This document shows positions 24,673-34,233 of a stretch of DNA of 64,000 nucleotides, in pieces. A program made the translations under genes and the position numbers. The notes beneath the pieces are model-generated. The model was not told the DNA's origin. It saw nothing but the letters and a program-made list of their open reading frames with translations, and searched no databases. The stretch covers positions 574,967 to 638,966 of the forward strand of contig DINQ01000008.1 of assembly GCA_002426795.1 (NCBI GenBank). The letters run 5' to 3'. Source of the DNA: Bacteroidales bacterium UBA5536 (lineage in GTDB: Bacteria; Bacteroidota; Bacteroidia; Bacteroidales; F082). How positions within the stretch are numbered: the first letter of the stretch is position 1; every line of letters begins with the position of its first letter.

Positions 24673-26711
24673 TGAAGTACAATCGCTTATTGATCATCTT
24701 TTTGCTCAGTTGTTTGGCTGGTCCAGGCTTCGCGCAAAAAAAAGCAGACATTCAAATGATTTCAACAGACAATTTATCCGCTATCATTACCGAATTAAAG
24801 GTTAATTCGGATGCAGATCAGCACGCCAGAATTGAAAAAGGTGTGGCACAGGCAGCTGCATTTTGGTATGAATCGGATGGCAGTGCCGAAGACTTCCAAA
24901 ACCTTTGCATTACATACAGTGCCAAAACGGCCGCCGAAAGAAAGGCCATTTTCGACAGATTGCAGTCGAACTTTGAATTGCTTTGGGGCAGCTACAACAA
25001 GATGAGTGTAGGATTGAAGTTTCCATTACATGTGGAGGAAGGCGAGATTTTGCCTATCGACCGCATTTTTGGTGGATACAGCCCTGGAGCTCACCTGAAT
25101 GCTGATTTTTTTGACAACAAGCTGGCTTTTATCACCATTCTCAATTTTCCGTATTACAACCTGGCCGAAAAAACTGCTGAAGGCCCAAAATGGACCCGCC
25201 TTGAATGGGCATATGCCCGTACAGGTGATGTTTTTAAATCGCGGGTTCCTGCCGATGTATTACAAAACTTTGCCCAAAAAGCTTCAGATGCCGATGCCTA
25301 TATCGCCGACTATAATATTTATGTAGGCAAGCTCATTGATAACAAGGGGAAAAGTTATTTCCCGGAAGACATGAAACTCATTACACATTGGGGTTTGCGG
25401 GATGAAATCAAAGCTCAGTATGCCAACGAAAATAGTGAAGAGGCACAGGCCCTGATTTATGAAGTTATGCTGCGGATTATCAGGCAGGAAATCCCGGTTG
25501 AAGTGATCGACAACGATGAGTTTACCTATAACCCTTTTCAGAATAGTCTTGAAAAAGAAGGTGCAACCTTTAGGTATTCGATGGAACCAAATACCCGTTA
25601 TCAGCAGGTTATCAATCTGTTTCAAGCTCTAAAAGAAATCGATTCCTATTCTCCCAACGCACCAACTTATATACAGCGGCAATTTGACGAAGACATGGAA
25701 ATACCACTTACCGATGTCGAAAAAATTTTCATTGATCTGATGTCAAGTCCGGAACTTAAGCAGATTGCGGGGATCATTCAAAAACGGCTGGGACGCAAAC
25801 TTCAGCCTTGGGACATTTGGTACGACGGTTTTAAAACACGTTCTACACTCAACATGGACCACATTAATCAGGTGCTCCGTGAAAAATACCCCAACAAGGA
25901 AGCTTTCGAAAAAGACTTACCAAATATTTTAGTGAAACTGGGTTTCAATCCTGATTCCGCCAGATCAATCACCTCACATATCGCAGTTGATCCTTCCAGA
26001 GGAGCCGGTCATGCCTGGGGTGCTGCCATGCGTGACGACAAGGCCAGACTGCGTACACGTATCGCGCCGGGAGGCATGGAATACAAAGGCTACAATATTG
26101 CCATTCATGAGTTTGGTCACAATGTTGAGCAAGCTATCTCCTTACATGATGTAGACTATTATATGCTAAATGGCGTTCCAAATACCTCATTTACTGAGGC
26201 TCTTGCGTTTGTGTTTCAGGCACGCGATCTTGAGCTGTTGGGCATGGAAACAGAAAACAAACAAGCCGACTATCTTACTGCAGTTGACAATTTGTGGTCG
26301 AACTATGAGATCATGGGCGTGTCGTTGGTAGATATCCGGGTTTGGAAATGGCTTTACGCCCATCCTGATGCTGATGCAGAAGCCCTGAAGCAAGCCGTTA
26401 TTTCTATTGCAACTGATGTCTGGAACACCTATTATGCGCAGGTATTTGGAGTGAAAAACTCGCCTATTTTGGCTGTTTACTCCCACATGATCGACAATCC
26501 GCTGTATTTGTCAGCTTACCCAATTGGTCAACTGATAGAATTTCAATTCGGTCAATACATCAGGGACAAGAATTTTGCAGATGAAATTTACCGTGCTTTC
26601 CGCCAGGGTCGTATCATCCCACAATTGTGGATGAAAGGCGCCGTAGGCAGTGAAATTTCTGCACAACCTGCCATCGAAGCCGCCAGAGAGGCCATCAAGA
26701 TGCTTGAATAA
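24669..26711 (+). CDS. Secreted gluzincin metallopeptidase, M3-like
   Basis: Probable zinc peptidase exported to the periplasm. Seen: 680 residues from the ATG at 24669, signal peptide ending in GPGFAQ, a long helical domain, and the zinc motif HEFGH at residues 480-484 with a candidate third ligand Glu510 in TSFTEALAF, a spacing that suits gluzincins such as M3 oligopeptidases. A block HAWGAAMRDDKARLRTRI precedes the motif. I could not match it to a named family, so M3-like is by motif only. Translationally coupled to the preceding membrane protein; followed by a strong terminator shared with lpxA. Confidence 0.75.
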   Translation: MMKYNRLLIIFLLSCLAGPGFAQKKADIQMISTDNLSAIITELKVNSDADQHARIEKGVAQAAAFWYESDGSAEDFQNLCITYSAKTAAERKAIFDRLQSNFELLWGSYNKMSVGLKFPLHVEEGEILPIDRIFGGYSPGAHLNADFFDNKLAFITILNFPYYNLAEKTAEGPKWTRLEWAYARTGDVFKSRVPADVLQNFAQKASDADAYIADYNIYVGKLIDNKGKSYFPEDMKLITHWGLRDEIKAQYANENSEEAQALIYEVMLRIIRQEIPVEVIDNDEFTYNPFQNSLEKEGATFRYSMEPNTRYQQVINLFQALKEIDSYSPNAPTYIQRQFDEDMEIPLTDVEKIFIDLMSSPELKQIAGIIQKRLGRKLQPWDIWYDGFKTRSTLNMDHINQVLREKYPNKEAFEKDLPNILVKLGFNPDSARSITSHIAVDPSRGAGHAWGAAMRDDKARLRTRIAPGGMEYKGYNIAIHEFGHNVEQAISLHDVDYYMLNGVPNTSFTEALAFVFQARDLELLGMETENKQADYLTAVDNLWSNYEIMGVSLVDIRVWKWLYAHPDADAEALKQAVISIATDVWNTYYAQVFGVKNSPILAVYSHMIDNPLYLSAYPIGQLIEFQFGQYIRDKNFADEIYRAFRQGRIIPQLWMKGAVGSEISAQPAIEAAREAIKMLE

Positions 26712-26725
26712 GCTTGTCACAAACC

Positions 26726-26766
26726 AAAAAAAAGCGCTTTTCCGGGATCGAAAAGCGCTTTTTTTA
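26726..26766. terminator. Bidirectional terminator between the peptidase and lpxA
   Basis: Near-perfect hairpin with arms AAAAAAAAGCGCTTTTC and GAAAAGCGCTTTTTTT around a seven-base loop. T-runs follow on both strands, so it serves both convergent genes. Confidence 0.9.
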
Positions 26767-26778
26767 TAATTAACAATT

Positions 26779-27573
26779 CTACTCGCGTTCGCGGGCTTTT
26801 CCATAGCCCTTCATAATACCACGCGTTGAGTTGTTTATGAAGCTTAAAATTTCATCTCTGTCTGGAGATGTTGGAACATTTGCTTCTATGTAGTTAACTG
26901 ATTGCGAAACGTTTTTACCCCGTAGATAAATGGTTCTGTATATATCCTGAATGGCATTGATACGGTCTTCAGTGAATCCACGACGACGCAGTCCGATCGA
27001 ATTAACACCAATATACGACAAGGGCTCGCGGCCTGCTTTTGTGAATGGCGGTACATCTTTTCTGGCCAAACCACCTCCGGAAATCATTGAATGTGCACCA
27101 ATTTGCACAAACTGATGCACTGCAGACATGCCACCAATAATTGCCCAGTCATCTACTCTTATATGACCAGCCAGGTTGCATGCGTTGGCCAAAATGACAT
27201 TATTTCCGATAATACAATCATGTGCCACATGCACATAAGCCATCAAGAGGCAGTTGTTGCCAACCACTGTTTCCCAGTTTGCTTTGGTTCCACGGTTGAT
27301 GGTAACAAATTCACGAATGGTAGTGTTATTGCCAATGCGTACAATGGTGTCTTCACCGCTGTATTTAAGGTCTTGGGGGGCAGCAGAAATAACAGCTCCT
27401 GGAAATATTCTGCAGTTTTTGCCAATACGGGCTCCTTCCATGATCGTTACATTAGAGCCGATCCAGGTGCCTTCTTCAATTACGACATTCTTTTCGATAT
27501 TAACAAAAGGTTCTATCACCACATTTGGGGCAATTTTTGCCTGTGGATGCACATAAGCCAATGGTTGATTCAT
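26779..27573 (-). CDS. lpxA: UDP-GlcNAc O-acyltransferase
   Basis: First enzyme of lipid A synthesis; moves a 3-hydroxyacyl chain from ACP to UDP-GlcNAc in the cytoplasm. Seen: 264 residues; left-handed beta-helix hexapeptide repeats through about residue 185 (such as IGKNCRIFPGAVIS and IGNNVILANACNLAG); catalytic His in YVHVAHDCIIGN (about 112-123); C-terminal helical domain with GLRRRGFTEDRINAIQD. Last gene of the lpxD, lpxC-fabZ, lpxA run, 21 bases after lpxC-fabZ. Confidence 0.95.
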   Translation of the reverse strand: MNQPLAYVHPQAKIAPNVVIEPFVNIEKNVVIEEGTWIGSNVTIMEGARIGKNCRIFPGAVISAAPQDLKYSGEDTIVRIGNNTTIREFVTINRGTKANWETVVGNNCLLMAYVHVAHDCIIGNNVILANACNLAGHIRVDDWAIIGGMSAVHQFVQIGAHSMISGGGLARKDVPPFTKAGREPLSYIGVNSIGLRRRGFTEDRINAIQDIYRTIYLRGKNVSQSVNYIEANVPTSPDRDEILSFINNSTRGIMKGYGKARERE

Positions 27574-27594
27574 GTTCTGATTTTTTGTGAGTGA

Positions 27595-28986
27595 TTATTG
27601 TTTCCGGGCAATTTGCGCCATCAACTTGCCTTCGGTCACAATTTTATTGCCTACATACGCTACCCCACGCATATTGCAAATGCCACGGCGAATCGGGGAT
27701 ATTAGTTCGAGCACAAAAACAATGGTGTCGCCGGGTACAACTTTATGACGAAACTTCGCCTCTTCAATTTTCAGGAAATAAGTGATATAATTTTCCGGAT
27801 CAGGTACTGAGTGTAAAACAAATATACCACCGGTTTGAGCCATGGCTTCGACCTGTAATACACCGGGCATTACAGGTTCTTGCGGGAAATGTCCCACAAA
27901 ATAATGCTCATTCATGGTGACGTTTTTTAGACCAATAATATATTCGTCTGTTAGCTCCAATATTTTGTCTATCAGTAAAAATGGAGGGCGATGCGGCAAG
28001 ATTTTTTGAATCTGAATGATGTCATACACCGGTTCTTTGTTCAGATCAAAAGGAGGTTCTTTTGACATAGGTTGTTTCTTTGTTTGTTGTTTAATCAATT
28101 TTGCAAATTCAGTGTTTGCGAAGTGTCCTGGCCTGTAAGCAGTAACTTTTCCTTTGATGCGTTTTCCAACCAAAGTTAGATCGCCAACAACATCAAGCAG
28201 CTTGTGACGTGCTGGTTCATTCTCAAAGTGTAAGTCGAGGTTATTGAGAATACCTTCGTCTTTCACTTTCACTTTTGGTTTTTGGAATAAATCGGCCAAC
28301 CGATCCAGCTCTTCCTGGCTAACCTTGCGGTTAACAAATACAATGGCATTGCTCAGGTCGCCGCCTTTTATCAGATTATTTTTAAGCAAAAACTCAAGTT
28401 CGTGTAAAAAAACAAATGTGCGGCAAGGAGCAATTTCACTTTTAAATTTTTCCAGATCAGGCATTGAGGCGTATTGCACATTAAGTACTTCTGTTCCGTA
28501 ATCAATTTTCACGTCAACCTGGAAAGTATCAGCTGGCTCAATCAGTAATTCAAATCCTTTTTCTTCATTTTTCAGGTGAATGGGTTGATCAATAACGAGA
28601 TATTGCCTGGCCATATCCTGCGGCTGAATGCCTGCCTTTTCAATGGCTTCAACAAAGTACTTCGCGCTACCATCGCGAATTGGAATTTCGTCCATATCCA
28701 TGTCAATCAAAACATTATCGACGCCAAGGCCGGTCAATGCAGCCAATACATGCTCTATAGTAAAGACGCGTGCTCCGTTTTGACCAAGCGTTGTGCCCCG
28801 TGAAGTGTCGACGACATTTTCAACACAAGCTTCGATGATGGGCTGACCTTTGAGGTCGATCCTCCTGAATTTAATTCCGTGATTCGGTCCTGCTGGATGA
28901 AAGGTAATTGCCCCTTGCTGACCTGTGTGTAAGCCAGTCCCGTGGACACTAATTGATTGTTTGATTGTACATTGGTTATCTGACAT
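27595..28986 (-). CDS. lpxC: Fused LpxC deacetylase and FabZ dehydratase
   Basis: Bifunctional protein joining the committed lipid A step with 3-hydroxyacyl-ACP dehydration. Seen: 463 residues. LpxC half (about 1-300) starts KQSISVHGTGLHTGQQ, with zinc ligands in TIEHVLAAL and HKLLDVVGDL. FabZ half (about 315-463) has LPHRPPFLLIDKI and the catalytic His in GHFPQEPVMPGVLQVEAMAQ (Glu in the same helix). This fusion is a hallmark of Bacteroidota. It is flanked by lpxD and lpxA in one operon. Confidence 0.96.
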   Translation of the reverse strand: MSDNQCTIKQSISVHGTGLHTGQQGAITFHPAGPNHGIKFRRIDLKGQPIIEACVENVVDTSRGTTLGQNGARVFTIEHVLAALTGLGVDNVLIDMDMDEIPIRDGSAKYFVEAIEKAGIQPQDMARQYLVIDQPIHLKNEEKGFELLIEPADTFQVDVKIDYGTEVLNVQYASMPDLEKFKSEIAPCRTFVFLHELEFLLKNNLIKGGDLSNAIVFVNRKVSQEELDRLADLFQKPKVKVKDEGILNNLDLHFENEPARHKLLDVVGDLTLVGKRIKGKVTAYRPGHFANTEFAKLIKQQTKKQPMSKEPPFDLNKEPVYDIIQIQKILPHRPPFLLIDKILELTDEYIIGLKNVTMNEHYFVGHFPQEPVMPGVLQVEAMAQTGGIFVLHSVPDPENYITYFLKIEEAKFRHKVVPGDTIVFVLELISPIRRGICNMRGVAYVGNKIVTEGKLMAQIARKQ

Positions 28987-29055
28987 AAGCAGTGTTAGCG
29001 TAACAGTGTAAATGGAAAAATTTCAGCAAATGTAATTTTTTTCCTTTTAATTGCA

Positions 29056-30090
29056 TCACTTTGACCGCTCTGAGAGTTTTCGCTCAAGTTCTTGCACCCT
29101 TTTTGACAGCTGATCTAGCTTCCGGTAATGGAAATAGGCGCGTTTGAATTCAGCTGCCGGAAAAGCAGGTGCGCCCATGTAAACCTCGTTTTCGTGCCTG
29201 ATGCTGGAAGCAACCCCTGATTGTGCAGCTAGTTTGGTACCATTGGCGATAGTCAGGTGTCCTGCAATACCAATTTGTCCACCAAACATACAGTCGCGGC
29301 CAATCTTAGTTGAACCGCTTATTCCGCCAAGCGCTGCCATAACAGTATTTTCGCCAATTTCGACATTGTGGGCAATTTGAATCAGGTTGTCAAGCTTTAC
29401 GCCCCTGCGAATGATTGTCGATCCCAAGGTAGCGCGGTCAATCGTGGTATTCGAACCAATCTCGACAAAATCCTCAATAATCACATTGCCAATCTGTGGA
29501 ACCTTATTATACTGGTTATCAGATTGTGGCGCAAAGCCAAATCCATCACTTCCGATTACGACACCGGCATGCAACGTACATGATTTCCCTAGAACAGAGC
29601 CTGCATATATTTTCACTCCCGGATACAAAACTGTATCATCCCCAATTATGCTATCATCTCCAATATAAACTTGTGGATAAACTTTTACCCGATCACCGAT
29701 TTTCACATTTTCGCCCACAAAAGCAAACTCACCCAGATACACATCAATTCCATACTTTGCTGACTCACTGACGAAAGCAAGTGATGAAACTCCTTTCTTG
29801 TCATTCTTGTACTGCTGGTAAACTTCCAGCAACTTGGCAAAAGCCGAATAGGCATCGGCCACACGCACCAGCGTGGTTGAAATGGGTTTCTCAGGCACAA
29901 AATCATTGCTTACGATCACGATGGAGGCCATCGTTTCATATATATATTGCGTATACTTTGGATTGGCCAAAAAACTCAGAGTGCCAGGTTTTCCCTCTTC
30001 TATTTTCGAAACGTTTGAGACAGTTGCCTGTTCGTTGCCTTCCACTTTACCGGATAACAAAGTTGCTATTTGAATTGCTGAAAATTCCAT
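29056..30090 (-). CDS. lpxD: UDP-3-O-acylglucosamine N-acyltransferase
   Basis: Adds the second 3-hydroxyacyl chain in lipid A synthesis. Seen: 344 residues; N-terminal uridine-binding domain (1-100, with [14 protein letters not shown]); left-handed beta-helix of hexapeptide repeats (about 105-315); catalytic His in [14 protein letters not shown] (about 240-253); C-terminal helix with a short coiled segment [17 protein letters not shown]. First gene of the lipid A operon. The 235 bases between it and moxR contain the divergent promoters. Confidence 0.95.
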   Translation of the reverse strand: MEFSAIQIATLLSGKVEGNEQATVSNVSKIEEGKPGTLSFLANPKYTQYIYETMASIVIVSNDFVPEKPISTTLVRVADAYSAFAKLLEVYQQYKNDKKGVSSLAFVSESAKYGIDVYLGEFAFVGENVKIGDRVKVYPQVYIGDDSIIGDDTVLYPGVKIYAGSVLGKSCTLHAGVVIGSDGFGFAPQSDNQYNKVPQIGNVIIEDFVEIGSNTTIDRATLGSTIIRRGVKLDNLIQIAHNVEIGENTVMAALGGISGSTKIGRDCMFGGQIGIAGHLTIANGTKLAAQSGVASSIRHENEVYMGAPAFPAAEFKRAYFHYRKLDQLSKRVQELERKLSERSK

Positions 30091-30289
30091 TTTACTTGTG
30101 TATTTGAAGTTTTGGGCTGCAATTTACGACATCTGCTTCAATCGGATGAATGTCTCCGAAAATGCAATTAACAATTTGTTTTACACCGCTTTGTGAAAAA
30201 CGTTCACACGCATCATAATGCACTAATTTTCATTAACTTATGTTTAAAACCTTTAACACTTTTTAACGATGGCCCCAAAAGGCCTTTCC

Positions 30290-30297
30290 TATCTTTG
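30290..30297 (+). promoter_or_regulatory. -7 promoter element of the moxR-bat operon
   Basis: TATCTTTG matches TAnnTTTG exactly. It predicts transcription from about 30304, so the ATG at 30326 rather than the in-frame ATG at 30269 is the start of moxR. Confidence 0.6.
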
Positions 30298-30325
30298 CAC
30301 ATCACATAGAAAACAGAAATCCGTC

Positions 30326-31318
30326 ATGATTGTAACAGACATCAAAGAACTGAACGAAAAGATCCAGCGCGAGAGCCAGTTTATCGACCTCATCAACCTG
30401 GAGATGAACAAAGTGATTATTGGCCAAAAATCGATGACAGAAAGACTGATGATAGGTCTGTTATCCAACGGTCATATTTTGCTCGAAGGAGTTCCTGGGC
30501 TGGCTAAAACACTGGCCATCAAATCGCTTGCAAATGTTATCAAAGCCGATTTCAGTCGTATCCAGTTTACGCCTGATTTGCTCCCTGCCGACTTATTGGG
30601 TACACTGATTTACAGTCAGAAATCTGAAGAATTTGTGGTCAGGAAAGGTCCCATTTTCGCCAACTTTATCCTGGCTGACGAAATCAACCGTTCGCCTGCA
30701 AAAGTTCAGAGCGCATTGCTCGAAGCCATGCAGGAAAAACAGGTAACCATTGGCGAAAAAACATTTAAACTCCCTGATCCTTTCCTGGTTATGGCAACGC
30801 AAAACCCAATCGAACAGGAAGGAACGTATCCACTGCCAGAAGCTCAGGTCGACAGGTTTATGTTGAAGGTTGTGATCAGTTACCCTAAAAAAGAAGAAGA
30901 AAAACTGATTTTGCGTCAAAACATCTCCAACGAAATGCCTGCTACCAATAGCGTCATTTCGACAGAGGATATTTTAAAGGCCAGAGCCGTTGTAAGAGAG
31001 GTTTATCTGGATGAAAAAATCGAAAATTATATCACTGATATTGTTTTTGCTTCACGATTCCCAACAGAATATCGCCTGAAAAAGTTTGAAAAACTGATTA
31101 GTTATGGCGGTTCACCGCGTGCCAGCATAAATCTTGCCCTGGCTGCCAAAGCCTATGCGTTTATCAAGCGTCGTGGCTATGTTATTCCGGAAGACATTCG
31201 TGCGGTTGCCCATGATGTGCTGCGACACAGAATTGGACTGACCTATGAAGCCGAAGCAGAAAACATCACTACCGAGGAAATCATTAACGAAATTCTGAAT
31301 ACGATCGAAGTGCCATAA
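30326..31318 (+). CDS. moxR: MoxR-family AAA+ ATPase
   Basis: MoxR AAA+ chaperone-like ATPase that works with von Willebrand A (VWA) proteins. Seen from the ATG at 30326: 330 residues; Walker A GVPGLAKT (about 58-65); Walker B ILADEINRSPAK; sensor region MATQNPIEQEGTYPLPEAQ; C-terminal lid with SPRASINLALAAKAYAF. It heads a nine-gene plus-strand run with DUF58 and Bat proteins. Inferred job: ATP-driven assembly or activation of the VWA Bat proteins at the inner membrane. Confidence 0.93.
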   Translation: MIVTDIKELNEKIQRESQFIDLINLEMNKVIIGQKSMTERLMIGLLSNGHILLEGVPGLAKTLAIKSLANVIKADFSRIQFTPDLLPADLLGTLIYSQKSEEFVVRKGPIFANFILADEINRSPAKVQSALLEAMQEKQVTIGEKTFKLPDPFLVMATQNPIEQEGTYPLPEAQVDRFMLKVVISYPKKEEEKLILRQNISNEMPATNSVISTEDILKARAVVREVYLDEKIENYITDIVFASRFPTEYRLKKFEKLISYGGSPRASINLALAAKAYAFIKRRGYVIPEDIRAVAHDVLRHRIGLTYEAEAENITTEEIINEILNTIEVP

Positions 31319-31349
31319 ATCCACCGTTCAGCGATTGAGTAACTCACAA

Positions 31350-32240
31350 ATGACGAAAACAGTGGAAGCAACAGATATTTTCAGTAAAGTTCGGAAAATC
31401 GAGATCAAAACACGCGGTCTCTCGAACCAGATTTTTTCTGGGCAGTACCATAGCGCCTTCAAAGGCCGCGGTATGGCCTTCAGCGAAGTGCGCGAATACC
31501 AATACGGCGATGACATCCGCAATATCGACTGGAATGTAACCGCACGCTTTAACCACCCCTATATTAAGGTCTTTGAAGAAGAGCGCGAACTTACAGTTAT
31601 GTTACTGATTGATGTCTCGGGTTCGAATGACTTCGGTTCCGGAAATCAGCTCAAAAGAATGCTGTCGGCAGAGTTGGCTGCCGTACTGGCTTTTTCTGCT
31701 ATTCAAAACAATGATAAAGTGGGCGTAATCTTTTTCAGTAACCAAATCGAGAAGTTCATTCCACCCAAGAAAGGAACCAGTCATATTTTACGCATCATTC
31801 GCGAAGTGATTAGTTTTGAACCGGTTAACAAAGGTACCGATTTGGGTGAAGGCCTGAGGTTTTTGACTAGCGCCATCAAAAAACGCTCGACAGCCTTTTT
31901 GATATCAGATTTCATGGGAAATACTGCTTTTGATCAGGCCATGCGTATTGCAGCTCGTAAACACGATTTGGTGGCTTTGCGCATCACTGACCGCCGCGAG
32001 ATGAATATCCCGAACATAGGATTGGTGAAGTTTAAAGATGCAGAAACAGGAAACGACCTTTGGGTAGACACATCGAATGCCCGCTGGCGAGAAATGTACA
32101 GAAAACAGCTTGAGCAAAAATCAAATGAGTTAAACCAGCTATTTGCCAGAGGTGGAATCGATAACACTTTGATTTTTACTGATGAAGACTACGTAAAACC
32201 CCTGATGAAACTGTTTAAAAAGAGGGAATCAAGAAGATGA
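31350..32240 (+). CDS. DUF58 domain protein
   Basis: Cytoplasmic DUF58 protein with a degenerate VWA-like fold, standard partner of MoxR ATPases. Seen: 296 residues from the ATG at 31350 (an in-frame TTG at 31335 adds five residues); N-terminal GQYHSAFKGRGMAFSEVREY (about 30-49), YGDDIRNIDWNVTAR (the DUF58 signature, about 51-65), and LLIDVSGSNDFG (about 87-98), which keeps the D-x-S-x-S type metal site partly (DVSGSND). The stop overlaps the next gene's start. Confidence 0.92.
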   Translation: MTKTVEATDIFSKVRKIEIKTRGLSNQIFSGQYHSAFKGRGMAFSEVREYQYGDDIRNIDWNVTARFNHPYIKVFEEERELTVMLLIDVSGSNDFGSGNQLKRMLSAELAAVLAFSAIQNNDKVGVIFFSNQIEKFIPPKKGTSHILRIIREVISFEPVNKGTDLGEGLRFLTSAIKKRSTAFLISDFMGNTAFDQAMRIAARKHDLVALRITDRREMNIPNIGLVKFKDAETGNDLWVDTSNARWREMYRKQLEQKSNELNQLFARGGIDNTLIFTDEDYVKPLMKLFKKRESRR

Positions 32241-33229
32241 TGAAGCAGTGGTTTGTTAAATACTTTGGCATTGCGCTCGTTGCGTTGATTGGTTTGTCTG
32301 ACTGGGCGACAGCACAGAATGTGGAAGCCGTTTCGAGCATCAGCGCCGATACCATTTTGCCCGGACAGCAGATTACATACGAAATCAACCTTAAGGCGCC
32401 AGAGGGTTATTTGGTTGAATGGCCGCTATGGGAAGACACACTATCGAAGGAAGTTGAAATCATCCGGCACAAAGATGTGGAACAGTTACCTCTTGATGAC
32501 AAAGGGAACGTTTGGATGCGACAACAACTGACTGTAACAAGCTTCGACACTGGTGTCATCCGGATTCCTCCCATCGCCCTTCATTTTTCACCAAAAGGCG
32601 ACACATCAAAATACGAAGCCTTGTCAAATGGATTATTTCTGCGCGTCATACCCGTCGCAATTGACACTTCTGCTGCATTTAAACCCATCAAAGGCATCCA
32701 AAAAGCACCTTTGACCTTCATGGAAATTTTACCCTGGATCATTGGATTTCTGGGAGTAGCTTTGATCGCATTGTTTTTGGTATGGTATTTTGTGAAACGC
32801 CAACGCAGAACAACTGAAATGCCACTTTTTGAAAAACCAAAACGACCACCACATCTCACTGCCATTGAAGCCCTTGAAAATCTGCGTCATGAGCGGCTCT
32901 GGCAAAACGGAAAAGTGAAGGAGTACTACTCGCAGTTGACTGATATTGTTCGCCTTTACATCGAACAGCAATTTCATGTTCTGGCGGTTGAAATGACAAC
33001 GGACGAAATTCTTTCCGGTCTTAAGCATTTCTCAATCAATCCGGAGGCTATGCAAAAGCTGTCGGGGACCCTACAAATAGCTGACCTCGTGAAATTTGCC
33101 AAGGCGCAGCCTACTGCTCTTGAAAATGATCTGAGTCTTGATCATATGTTGGATTTTGTGAAAGAAAGTTATGGAAATGGACAGCCAGCAGAGGCTGCCT
33201 TTTCGGAAGAAAATCAGGATAAGTCATGA
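32237..33229 (+). CDS. Membrane-anchored DUF4381-like Bat-operon protein
   Basis: Protein of unknown function in the Bat operon. Seen: 330 residues; signal peptide ending in WATAQ; a periplasmic beta-sandwich-like domain (about 28-150, ISADTILPGQQITYEINL) similar in style to BatD's repeats; one transmembrane helix (about 164-187); and a cytoplasmic helical domain (about 205-310) with RLWQNGKVKEYYSQLTDIVR and LYIEQQFHVLAVEMTTDEIL, resembling DUF4381 and the BatD tail. Overlaps the DUF58 gene by 4 bp and batA by 4 bp. Probably a scaffold linking periplasm and MoxR/VWA proteins. Confidence 0.75.
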   Translation: MMKQWFVKYFGIALVALIGLSDWATAQNVEAVSSISADTILPGQQITYEINLKAPEGYLVEWPLWEDTLSKEVEIIRHKDVEQLPLDDKGNVWMRQQLTVTSFDTGVIRIPPIALHFSPKGDTSKYEALSNGLFLRVIPVAIDTSAAFKPIKGIQKAPLTFMEILPWIIGFLGVALIALFLVWYFVKRQRRTTEMPLFEKPKRPPHLTAIEALENLRHERLWQNGKVKEYYSQLTDIVRLYIEQQFHVLAVEMTTDEILSGLKHFSINPEAMQKLSGTLQIADLVKFAKAQPTALENDLSLDHMLDFVKESYGNGQPAEAAFSEENQDKS

Positions 33230-34224
33230 TGAATCATATCACATTTGCTAACCCGCAGCTGCTGTATTTGCTGATAATAATACCTCTGGCTGTTCTTTGG
33301 TATGTTTTCCGACACAACAAACAGCAGGCATATCTTCAGTTTTCTGATGCCAGTGCTATGAAAGCGTTGCCAGTTGGGTGGAAGGTAAGTGGACGACACA
33401 TGCTGTTTGCTTTGCGGATGCTAGCTTTGGGACTGTTGATTACTGCCATTGCACGCCCCCAAAGTAGCTCGTCGGGACAAAATGTCACCATCGAAGGGAT
33501 CGATATCGTTTTATCGCTCGATGTATCGGGCAGTATGCTTGCCCGCGACCTCAAGCCCGACAGACTCGAAGCCTCAAAAGATGTAGCAGCAAAATTTGTC
33601 GAAGGAAGACCAAACGACCGCATTGGCCTGGTGGTTTTCAGTGGCGAATCATTTACGCAGGTGCCTCTCACAACCGACCATGCTATCTTGTTAAACATGT
33701 TTAAAGACATTAAAAGTGGTATGATCGAGGATGGTACTGCCATTGGTGACGGATTGGCAACTGCCATCACACGTTTAAAAGACAGCGAGGCCATATCGAA
33801 AGTGGTCATTCTGCTTACCGACGGGGTAAATAATTCAGGTTCTGTCGACCCTATGACCGCTGCTGAAATTGCCAAAGTATTTGGCATCAGGGTTTACACC
33901 ATTGGTGTTGGGTCGTATGGAACAGCCCCTTATCCTGTGCAAACACCTTTTGGTATCCAGTTGCGCGATATGAAAGTAGAGATCGACGAACAACTGTTAC
34001 AGCAAATTGCAGAACATACCGATGGGCGTTATTTCAGGGCAACTTCCAACGAAAAGTTAGAGGAGATTTACAAGGAAATCGATCAACTCGAACGTTTCAA
34101 AATTGATGTGACAGAGTTTAAAAGAAAATACGAGGAGTTTTATCCGCTGGTTTTATTGGCGATCGGTTTGCTTTTTGCTGAGTTTATTTTGAAGCATACC
34201 ATTTTCCGGTCGATCACGGCATAA
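33226..34224 (+). CDS. batA: BatA: VWA-domain membrane protein
   Basis: Inner-membrane VWA protein of the Bacteroides aerotolerance (Bat) set. Seen: 332 residues; N-terminal BatA helices (about 8-28 and 58-76); VWA domain with a complete metal-ion-dependent adhesion site, DVSGS (99-103), TQVPLTTDHA and LLTDGVNNSG; a C-terminal helix (about 304-322). Family knowledge: Bat genes were tied to oxygen tolerance in Bacteroides and to envelope stress or motility elsewhere; the mechanism is unknown. Confidence 0.93.
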   Translation: MMNHITFANPQLLYLLIIIPLAVLWYVFRHNKQQAYLQFSDASAMKALPVGWKVSGRHMLFALRMLALGLLITAIARPQSSSSGQNVTIEGIDIVLSLDVSGSMLARDLKPDRLEASKDVAAKFVEGRPNDRIGLVVFSGESFTQVPLTTDHAILLNMFKDIKSGMIEDGTAIGDGLATAITRLKDSEAISKVVILLTDGVNNSGSVDPMTAAEIAKVFGIRVYTIGVGSYGTAPYPVQTPFGIQLRDMKVEIDEQLLQQIAEHTDGRYFRATSNEKLEEIYKEIDQLERFKIDVTEFKRKYEEFYPLVLLAIGLLFAEFILKHTIFRSITA

Positions 34225-34233
34225 AGAGAAGCT

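Noticed and set aside
27595..28986. LpxC-FabZ fusion as a novelty
   Set aside because: Well known as the normal arrangement in Bacteroidota.
33336..33887. 183-codon minus-strand frame opposite batA, and similar long frames opposite batB and alaS
   Set aside because: Shadows of strong coding genes; no signal, motif or ribosome-binding site of their own.
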